DNA of 5,962 nt from NCBI GenBank assembly GCA_964568355.1, contig CAZMRK010000455.1, forward strand, positions 1 to 5,962, written 5' to 3'. Below the pieces are notes generated by a model. That model saw only the letters and a program-made list of their open reading frames with translations, searched no databases and had not been told where the DNA came from. The DNA comes from JAJPJX01 sp964568355. Its GTDB lineage: Bacteria > Acidobacteriota > Terriglobia > Bryobacterales > Bryobacteraceae. A program made the translations under genes and the position numbers. Positions 1 through 5,512 of the stretch are shown here, piece by piece. Within the stretch, counting starts at the first letter, position 1; every line of letters starts with the position of its first letter.

Positions 1-79
1 AACGCGCCAAGTTCTATGCAGAACACGCCAACAGCCAGTGTGAGACAATGCGGACCGAAGCAGTAGTTCGGGGGCAAAC

Positions 80-940
80 ATGGCTTCACTTTCGAGACGA
101 GAATGGCTTTCCCGGGTGGCCAAAGGCGGCGCCGCGGCAGGCTTTCTGGCCGCCGGGTCCGGCCTGGACGCCAATCCATTAGGGCTACCCATCGGGTGCC
201 AGACCTATCCGGTGCGGACCATGATTGGCGAAGATTTCGTGGGCACCATCCACAAGCTGGCGGCCGCCGGATTCGAGCGCATCGAGTTGTGCTCGCCGGT
301 AGGCTACGCCAAGTCCGGCTTCGGCGCCATCGCCAAATACAAGGGCGCCGAACTGCGCAAGATTCTGGCCGATGCCGGCTTGCGCTGCGAAAGCTCGCAT
401 TTCGATATGCGCGAGCTGCGGACCGACCTGCCCGGCCGCATTGCCTGGGCCAAGGACGTGGGTCTTACCCAGATGATTGTGCCTACACTGAGCGGCCCGC
501 GGAATCCCACCATGGACGATGTCAAGCGCGCCGCCGACGAGTACAACAAGATCGCCGCGGAGGTCGCCCGCGCCGGCATCCAGCAGGGTCTCCACAATGA
601 AGGCTTCGAGCTCTCCACCGTCGATGGCAAGCGCACCTACGACCTGCTTCTCGAACTGCTTGACCCCAAGCTGGTCCAATTCCAGTTTCAGGTCTCCACC
701 ATCAGCCGTGGCTATGATGCCGCCGAATACTTCACGCGACATCCGGGCCGCTTCTTCTCGATGCACGTCCAGGACTGGTCCTTCCCCGAAAAGAAAATCG
801 TGGCGGTCGGCCAGGGCAGCCTGGACTGGAAAAAGATCTTCACCGCCGCCAAGACCGGCGGTGTGCGCAACTATTTCGTCGAGATGAACCTGGATCTGAT
901 GCAGGCCAGCGTTCCCTACCTGCGCAGCCTTAAGGTGTGA
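80..940 (+). CDS. Tat-exported sugar isomerase/epimerase-like TIM-barrel protein
   Basis: A 286-residue protein of the xylose isomerase-like TIM-barrel (AP endonuclease 2) superfamily, whose members isomerise, epimerise or cleave sugars and keto-sugars, usually with a divalent metal. Residues 5-10 (SRREWL) form a Tat twin-arginine motif, with Trp at the usual Phe position, followed by a short hydrophobic stretch to about residue 28, so it probably acts in the periplasm. Superfamily landmarks are a first-strand motif near 38-43 (IGCQTY), a GLHNEGFE segment at 170-177, H229 in SMHVQDW and a C-terminal E268 in YFVEMN. The Asp normally found at the end of the sixth strand is replaced by Gln at 204 (FQFQ, 201-204). 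The start is supported by the Tat motif directly after it and a GGGGG stretch at 70-74, five bases upstream. It leads a same-strand group with a ThuA-like gene and a second TIM barrel. Fold and export are well supported; the substrate is unknown, and a 3-keto-glycoside is only a guess from context. Confidence 0.88.
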   Translation: MASLSRREWLSRVAKGGAAAGFLAAGSGLDANPLGLPIGCQTYPVRTMIGEDFVGTIHKLAAAGFERIELCSPVGYAKSGFGAIAKYKGAELRKILADAGLRCESSHFDMRELRTDLPGRIAWAKDVGLTQMIVPTLSGPRNPTMDDVKRAADEYNKIAAEVARAGIQQGLHNEGFELSTVDGKRTYDLLLELLDPKLVQFQFQVSTISRGYDAAEYFTRHPGRFFSMHVQDWSFPEKKIVAVGQGSLDWKKIFTAAKTGGVRNYFVEMNLDLMQASVPYLRSLKV

Positions 941-964
941 CGTGGCGCCCGCTTCGATCGGGCC

Positions 965-986
965 GCGTCGAGACTCTTCTCGACGC
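965..986 (+). other. Perfect 8-bp inverted repeat in the intergenic gap
   Basis: GCGTCGAG (965-972) and CTCGACGC (979-986) are exact reverse complements around a six-base loop. The repeat fills the centre of the 67-bp gap between the first TIM-barrel gene and the ThuA-like gene and ends 11 bases before the latter's ribosome binding site. An A-run rather than a T-run follows, so it is not a standard intrinsic terminator for rightward transcripts. An mRNA stability or processing hairpin, or a protein-binding palindrome, would both fit. That the repeat exists is certain; any function is inference. Confidence 0.6.
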
Positions 987-997
987 AAAAACTGTTC

Positions 998-1002
998 GAG
1001 GA
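998..1002 (+). promoter_or_regulatory. Ribosome binding site deciding the ThuA-like start
   Basis: GAGGA, five bases upstream of the ATG at 1008. It favours this ATG over the in-frame GTG at 942, which would add 22 arginine-rich residues ahead of the signal peptide and has no comparable site. Confidence 0.75.
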
Positions 1003-1007
1003 AAATT

Positions 1008-1829
1008 ATGTCCCGCCGTGGTGGATTGGCCGCCTGGCTGGTGCTTCTGAGCGCCGGCCTGGCCGGGATCGGCGCCGCGCAGCCGCGATCCCAGGGCCGG
1101 AAGAAGCTTCTGGCCATCGGAGAAGAAAAAGGATACCGGCACGAAGCCGTATCCCACGCCCTGGCTACTCTCGAGCGTCTGGGGCGCGAAACCGGTCTGT
1201 GGGATACCTGGATTCGCACCGACACGGAAGCGCTCACCCGCAAAAAGCTCGAATACAATGCCAAAAACCTGAACGATTTCGACGCCGTCCTGTTCTATAC
1301 CGGCGGCACGCTCGAAATGGATGACCAGCAGAAAGCCGATTTTCTTGCCTTCCTCCATGACGAAGGCAAGGGCTTCATCGGCATTCACAGTGCCGCCATC
1401 ACGTTTACCAAGTGGCCCGAATACGGCGAGATGCTCGGCGGATCCTTCGACGAGCACCCCTGGGGCACCTTCGATGCCCCGATCGTCGTGGAGGACCCCG
1501 CTTTTCCCGGAATGGCCCAATGGCCGCGCTCCTTCGTGCTGCGCGACGAGATCTACCAAATGAAAAGCTATTCTCGGGAGAAACTGCGAGTCCTGATGCG
1601 CCTGGACCCCGGCAAGCTCGACCTGAAGAACCCCCGCGTACATCGCACCGATCGCGATTTCGCGGTGACCTGGGCCAAAATGTACGGCAAGGGCCGGGTC
1701 TTCTATTCCACTTTGGGCCACCCGCTCGAGAATTGGGACCGGCCGGACCTGCAAAAGATGTTCGTCGAAGGTATCAAATGGGCTCTCGGGCTGGTGGACG
1801 CCGACGTCACGCCTCGCCCTGCGAGATGA
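1008..1829 (+). CDS. ThuA-like domain protein, secreted
   Basis: A 273-residue protein of the ThuA-like family, which has a class I glutamine amidotransferase-like fold. The family is named after rhizobial ThuA, which works with ThuB in trehalose and disaccharide catabolism through 3-keto sugars. Family landmarks are the opening strand KLLAIGEEKGYRHEA (33-47), FYTGG (96-100), GIHSA (125-129), MLGGSFDEHP (142-151), DEIYQM (180-185), and the C-terminal run from FAVTW (218-222) through GKGRVFYSTLGH (227-238) to WALG (258-261). Residues 1-24 are a basic start plus hydrophobic core ending GIGAAQ, a Sec-type signal peptide, so unlike rhizobial ThuA it should act outside the cytoplasm. Length is normal for a single-domain member. 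It lies between two Tat-exported TIM-barrel genes and its stop overlaps or nearly touches the next start, indicating a shared operon. Reaction and substrate are not known from the sequence. The name is kept as ThuA-like because many relatives have no trehalose link. Confidence 0.9.
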   Translation: MSRRGGLAAWLVLLSAGLAGIGAAQPRSQGRKKLLAIGEEKGYRHEAVSHALATLERLGRETGLWDTWIRTDTEALTRKKLEYNAKNLNDFDAVLFYTGGTLEMDDQQKADFLAFLHDEGKGFIGIHSAAITFTKWPEYGEMLGGSFDEHPWGTFDAPIVVEDPAFPGMAQWPRSFVLRDEIYQMKSYSREKLRVLMRLDPGKLDLKNPRVHRTDRDFAVTWAKMYGKGRVFYSTLGHPLENWDRPDLQKMFVEGIKWALGLVDADVTPRPAR

Positions 1830-1833
1830 GGAG
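1828..1833 (+). promoter_or_regulatory. Ribosome binding site for the second TIM-barrel gene
   Basis: GAGGAG overlaps the ThuA-like stop codon (1827-1829) and sits four bases before the ATG at 1838. It favours 1838 over the in-frame ATG at 1826. The 1826 codon forms an ATGA overlap with the upstream stop but has only weak purines before it. Confidence 0.65.
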
Positions 1834-1837
1834 CAGC

Positions 1838-2644
1838 ATGGCGCACCCTATCAACCGACGAAGGTTCTCACAGACGCTCGCCGCGGGTCTGGCCGCGGTT
1901 ACCCGCCCCCTGCAGGCCGCCGCCCGTCTCAACATCGGCATCGGAGCCTTCACTTACCACAACCTCTCGATCGATGCCATGATTGTCCAGCTACAGGCGC
2001 TCGGCATCCGCGAGATCGAAATGTCGCGCGGCGAGTTCATGCTCTTCGCCCGTCCCACCGAGGCCATGTGCCGGGAGGCGCGCCGGAAGTTCGATCAGGC
2101 AGGCATCCGCTGTGTTTCCTACTACACCGCCACCCTCAAGCAGGATCAGGACATCGAAAACGCCGTGCGCTTTGCCACTCTGCTGGGCGCGCGCCACGTC
2201 TCGGGCGATGCCACCGGCGTCATGCTGCAAAAGATCGACCGGCGCTTCACCCGCGAGGGATTGACCTTCGGCATCCACAATCACTGGTTCAAGCAGAAAT
2301 TCGCCTTCGAAAGCGCGGAAGACGTGCTGCAGGCCCTTGAAGGCCGTTCTCCCACCATGGGCGCCACGCTCGATGTGGGGCAGATGGCCGCCTGCGGCCA
2401 CGACCCTGTGGAGGCCGTGCGTAAGCTGTTTCCACGCCTCAAGCTGGTGCACCTGAAAGATGTGGAAGCCGCCGGGGCGGAGCACAACGTGCTCCTGGGA
2501 AAGGGCATCGTCAACATTCCCGCCGTCATGGCCGAGCTCAAAAGGCGCGCGTTTCGCGGCCTGGTCGCCATTGAATACGAAAGCGAACGGCCCGTGGAAG
2601 AGGATGTCCGGATCCAGGTGGAGTACGCGCGGAAACTGGCGTGA
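1838..2644 (+). CDS. Tat-exported sugar isomerase/hydroxypyruvate isomerase-like TIM-barrel protein
   Basis: A 268-residue member of the same xylose isomerase-like TIM-barrel superfamily as the gene at 80-940, but clearly divergent from it. Residues 6-12 (NRRRFSQ) fit the Tat twin-arginine pattern with Arg7-Arg8 and Phe10, and a hydrophobic stretch runs to about residue 28 (LQAAA), so export as a folded, perhaps metal-loaded, protein is likely. Expected metal and active-site positions are present: HNH (147-149), D179 in ATLDVGQ, H205 in LVHLKD and E246 in VAIEYE, along with the family's GKGIVNIPAVM segment (221-231). It therefore looks catalytically intact, unlike its neighbour at the metal Asp. 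The start is chosen from the GAGGAG site; the alternative ATG at 1826 adds only MRSS and keeps the Tat signal. It follows the ThuA-like gene with no gap, so coupled translation is likely. Family, fold and export are well supported. The specific activity (isomerase, epimerase or keto-glycoside lyase) is not resolved. Confidence 0.88.
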   Translation: MAHPINRRRFSQTLAAGLAAVTRPLQAAARLNIGIGAFTYHNLSIDAMIVQLQALGIREIEMSRGEFMLFARPTEAMCREARRKFDQAGIRCVSYYTATLKQDQDIENAVRFATLLGARHVSGDATGVMLQKIDRRFTREGLTFGIHNHWFKQKFAFESAEDVLQALEGRSPTMGATLDVGQMAACGHDPVEAVRKLFPRLKLVHLKDVEAAGAEHNVLLGKGIVNIPAVMAELKRRAFRGLVAIEYESERPVEEDVRIQVEYARKLA

Positions 2645-2678
2645 TACGGACGCCCGTCGCGTTGCGCGTTACCAGTAG

Positions 2679-3122
2679 ATGAAGATACGCGCCGTACTGC
2701 CTGTCCTCCTTCTTCTCTGCGCAGGGCCGCTGACCGGCCAGTCCTGGGACGAACTGCGGGGGCTCCGCCCGGGAGACCGGGTGCGCATCCTCGACACCGG
2801 CGGAGACGAGCAGAAGGGCACGTTTCGCGCTGTCTCCGACGGAAGCATCTCATTCGAAACGAACCAAACCGAAGTCTCGATCGATCGCGCGCGGGTGCGC
2901 CGCGTACGCGTCGAATCCAACTCCCGCCGGCTGCGCAAAGCTCTCATCGGAGCCGTCATCGGAGTCGCGGTCGGCGTCACCGTGGACCAGACCCTCGGCG
3001 CGCGCCTGCGCAATGAGTCGAACCAGAGCGGCCGCGCCGTCACCTACATTGCACCCATTGCCCTGTTCGGCGGGCTGGGTGCCGCCTTCCCCGGCTATCG
3101 CACCGTCTATAGCGCCCGCTGA
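2679..3122 (+). CDS. Small exported protein of unknown function with glycine-rich hydrophobic segments
   Basis: A 147-residue protein I cannot name. Residues 1-20 form a signal peptide with a leucine-rich core and probable cleavage near LTG-QS; the Cys at 14 lacks a proper lipobox. Residues 23-78 resemble a small beta domain: W23, PGDRVRI (31-37), a GTF turn (47-49), SISFE (56-60) and a closing VRRVRVE (73-79). Two small-residue-rich hydrophobic stretches follow, about 87-101 (ALIGAVIGVAVGV) and 121-137 (VTYIAPIALFGGLGAAF), then a short tail ending YRTVYSAR. This layout resembles uncharacterised exported proteins I associate with acidobacteria, and the Gly/Ala spacing resembles glycine-zipper membrane segments. 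An in-frame TAG at 2676-2678 directly before the ATG rules out a longer start on this side. No Shine-Dalgarno sequence is visible. It starts 34 bp after the second TIM-barrel gene, so it may be transcribed with the cassette without sharing its function. Its last 16 bp overlap the convergent kinase gene. Confidence 0.75.
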   Translation: MKIRAVLPVLLLLCAGPLTGQSWDELRGLRPGDRVRILDTGGDEQKGTFRAVSDGSISFETNQTEVSIDRARVRRVRVESNSRRLRKALIGAVIGVAVGVTVDQTLGARLRNESNQSGRAVTYIAPIALFGGLGAAFPGYRTVYSAR

Positions 3123-5512
3123 CCCTGCCCGGGCCCTCTACCGCCGAGCGTCTCGCGCACTTTGGCCGCCAGAGCGGCCGGGCTATATGGCTTTTGCAGC
3201 AGACTCGCTCCAGTATCCAGCGCGCCATGCCGCAGGATCACGCTGTCGGCATAGCCGGAAACGAAGATCACCTTCAGACCGGGGCTCATCGAGAGCAGCC
3301 GCTTGGAGAGTTCGACCCCCGTCATGCCGGGCATCACGACATCGGTGAGCAGCACATCCATCGGCTCTCGGGCAGCGCCGTAGAGGCGCAGTGCCTCCTC
3401 CGCATCCGCCGCTTCCATCACCCGGTATCCGTAGGTGCGCAGCGAAGAGGCCGCCAGGCGTCGCACCTCCGCTTCATCCTCCACCAGCAGAATAGTCTCG
3501 TTGCCCTCCAGCACCGGCACCGCTCCGTTCACGTTCTCCTCTCGTGGAGCGTGCTCCACCCGCGGCAGATAGATGCGGAAGGTGGTGCACTTGCTGTATA
3601 CGCTCTCCACCTTGATATGTCCTTCGCTCTGCCGCACGATGCCGTAGACCGTCGCCAGCCCCAGCCCGGTTCCCTTGCCCTGTTCCTTGGTGGTGAAGAA
3701 CGGCTCGAAAATTCGCTGCTGCGTCGCTTCGCTCATGCCGTGGCCCGTATCGCTTACCGCCAGCATGACGTACTCCCCCGGCCGGACATCCGTATCGTTG
3801 CCCGCGAAATGCATGTCCGCCGTCACATGGGGCTCATTGGCCGTCTCGATGGTCAGCCGCCCGCCGCCCGGCATGGCGTCGCGCGCGTTCACGCAAAGGT
3901 TCATGAGCACCTGGTGCACCTGGCTGACATCCGCTTCCACGCCGCCCAGTTCCGGATTCAGGCGGCAGATCAGCTCGATATCCTCGCCGATCAGGCGCCG
4001 CAGCATTCTTTCCGTATCCCGTACGATGTCGTTCAGGTTCAGCACCTCCGGCCGCAGCATCTGCTTGCGGCTGAACGCCAGCAGTTGCCTGGTCAGGTCG
4101 GCCGCCCGCTGCCCGGCCTCGTGGATGCTCTGCGTATACGCATGGCGCGCGTCGGATGCCTCCAGCGTGCTGAGCAGAAACTCGCTGTACCCGTTGATCA
4201 CCGTGAGCAGGTTGTTGAAATCGTGCGCCACCCCGCCCGCCAGCCGTCCGATCGCCTCCATCTTTTGTGACTGGCGCAACTGCTCCTCGCGCTCCCGCAG
4301 CGATTGCTCAGCCACGCGCCGCTCCGAAATATCGCGCGCGTTGATCACGATCCCGGTCACGTTCGGATCGGCCAGCAGGTTCGTGGCTACGCCCTCCAGC
4401 ACCCGGAACGAGCCGTCCTGGTGCCGCACGCGCAGCTCAAAGGCCCGCGTCTCCCCAGGCCCGAACGATGCCCCCGAGAAAAGCTGGCTCACCAGCGCGG
4501 CGTCGTCGGGATGAACCACCTGGCGCACGGATCGGCCTGCCAGTTTCTCCGGCGAGTAGCCGAATACCGGCGCAATGGACGGGCTGGCGTACAGAATCCT
4601 GCCGGTCCGGCTCAGGATGAGGATCAGATCCGAGGCATTCTCGATCAGCGACCGGAAGTACGCCTCGCTGCGGCGCACCTTGGCGTAGAGGTCTTCAATC
4701 TCGCGCGAGGCCCGGTTGAACGCCTCGGCCAGTTCGGCCAGTTCATCGTTTCCGCTGGCCGAGACCTCGAACCCGAAGCGGCCCTGGGCCAGCGCGCCCG
4801 TGCCGGCGGCCAGTCCCGCCAGGGGACGCGTGATGCTGCGCGTCACCACCAGCCCCAGCAGCGCCGCCGCGGTCAGGCTCAGCAGCCCCGTAGCCGCCAG
4901 CACCTGGAGGGTCTGGTGCTGCGCCCGCTGGATGTCATTCAGCAGATTTTTGCGCGCCTCCGCCAGGTCGGCGTCGATCTGGCCCACCAGCGCGGCCACC
5001 ACATCATCGGTGTGGTCCACCTGGTTCAGCAGCCGGGCATGCAGCGCTACCCAGTCGTCGGTTCGCGCCAGGTCCACCAGCGAGCGAACCCGGCTGGGCA
5101 GCGCATCCAACATGCTGTTCAGGCTGTCCAGGATCACCGCCTGCCGGCTGTTGTCTGGCTTGGTGTGCCGCAGCGTGTCCGACGCCCAGGCCGTATCCGA
5201 TTCCAGCCCCGCCAGCAGGCGCGCGGCCTCCACTTCGAAAAAGTCCCGGTTCCGCGTATCGGCGGCGCGGTGCATCTGGTTCATCAGGGTCAGGATGCCG
5301 TTGTCCACCTGGAGCACCGCCGTCATCCGCCGCTCCACCGCCGAAACCCGTTCGACCTGCATCCGGATATCCCGCAGAAACCATACCGAGACACTGCTGC
5401 CCACCAGCATCAGGAAGAGAATGCAGGCGAATGCCAGCCGCAGCCGTACCCCGATGCGCAAGTTGCGCAGGCGCCAGTGGCGCGACGATCGAAGCTTCGT
5501 CAACAGCGTCAT
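3107..5512 (-). CDS. Membrane hybrid histidine kinase (4-helix sensor, HAMP, PAS, HisKA, HATPase, receiver)
   Basis: An 801-residue sensor kinase. In order: basic N-terminus; TM1 about 26-46; periplasmic, mostly helical region about 47-203, of four-helix-bundle size; TM2 about 204-224; HAMP about 226-279 (P230, DEL 256-258); PAS about 284-400 (IENASDLILIL, RHQDGSFR, ending RDISERR); HisKA with phospho-acceptor H430 in VAHDFNNLL; HATPase with N-box NLCVNARDA (538-546), DTGHGM (588-593), FEPFFTTK (602-609) and GTGLGL (614-619); and a C-terminal receiver (672-789) with E678/D679, phospho-acceptor D724 in LLTDVVMP, S752 and K774. All phosphotransfer residues are present. No HPt domain, output domain or separate response regulator is seen. 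The glycines usually found in the G-x-G-T-T-F element are S640 and C642. The ATG overlaps the stop of the upstream binding-protein gene (ATGA), with no Shine-Dalgarno sequence ahead, so translation is probably coupled. The frame stays open to 5863, but that extension lies over the binding-protein gene in another frame and is rejected. The ligand is unknown. Confidence 0.93.
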   Translation of the reverse strand: MTLLTKLRSSRHWRLRNLRIGVRLRLAFACILFLMLVGSSVSVWFLRDIRMQVERVSAVERRMTAVLQVDNGILTLMNQMHRAADTRNRDFFEVEAARLLAGLESDTAWASDTLRHTKPDNSRQAVILDSLNSMLDALPSRVRSLVDLARTDDWVALHARLLNQVDHTDDVVAALVGQIDADLAEARKNLLNDIQRAQHQTLQVLAATGLLSLTAAALLGLVVTRSITRPLAGLAAGTGALAQGRFGFEVSASGNDELAELAEAFNRASREIEDLYAKVRRSEAYFRSLIENASDLILILSRTGRILYASPSIAPVFGYSPEKLAGRSVRQVVHPDDAALVSQLFSGASFGPGETRAFELRVRHQDGSFRVLEGVATNLLADPNVTGIVINARDISERRVAEQSLREREEQLRQSQKMEAIGRLAGGVAHDFNNLLTVINGYSEFLLSTLEASDARHAYTQSIHEAGQRAADLTRQLLAFSRKQMLRPEVLNLNDIVRDTERMLRRLIGEDIELICRLNPELGGVEADVSQVHQVLMNLCVNARDAMPGGGRLTIETANEPHVTADMHFAGNDTDVRPGEYVMLAVSDTGHGMSEATQQRIFEPFFTTKEQGKGTGLGLATVYGIVRQSEGHIKVESVYSKCTTFRIYLPRVEHAPREENVNGAVPVLEGNETILLVEDEAEVRRLAASSLRTYGYRVMEAADAEEALRLYGAAREPMDVLLTDVVMPGMTGVELSKRLLSMSPGLKVIFVSGYADSVILRHGALDTGASLLQKPYSPAALAAKVRETLGGRGPGQGQRAL

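Noticed and set aside
1..79. Possible tail of an upstream gene
   Set aside because: Stops fall at 64-66 and 41-43 in two frames; the third stays open to 182, which would require a 100-bp overlap with a well-supported gene. No frame shows a recognisable motif, and no promoter could be supported.
942..1007. GTG start giving a longer ThuA-like protein
   Set aside because: The extra 22 residues are arginine-rich, include the translated hairpin and would bury the signal peptide; the ATG at 1008 has a good ribosome binding site.
185..1264. Long open frame of 359 codons on the - strand
   Set aside because: It lies antisense to the first TIM-barrel gene and the ThuA-like gene, both with clear family motifs. 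The translation is low-complexity and resembles no known family; such frames are common opposite GC-rich genes.
930..1754. Open frame of 274 codons on the - strand opposite the ThuA-like gene
   Set aside because: Antisense shadow of a well-supported gene, with no recognisable domain.
2679..2740. Lipoprotein signal in the small exported protein
   Set aside because: Cys14 is preceded by Leu residues only; the small residue required just before the lipobox Cys is missing.
3164..3179. Six-bp inverted repeat GGCCGC/GCGGCC with a four-base loop, a possible terminator after the small exported-protein gene
   Set aside because: It lies inside the receiver coding region, has no adjoining T-run and is easily explained by GC-rich codons.
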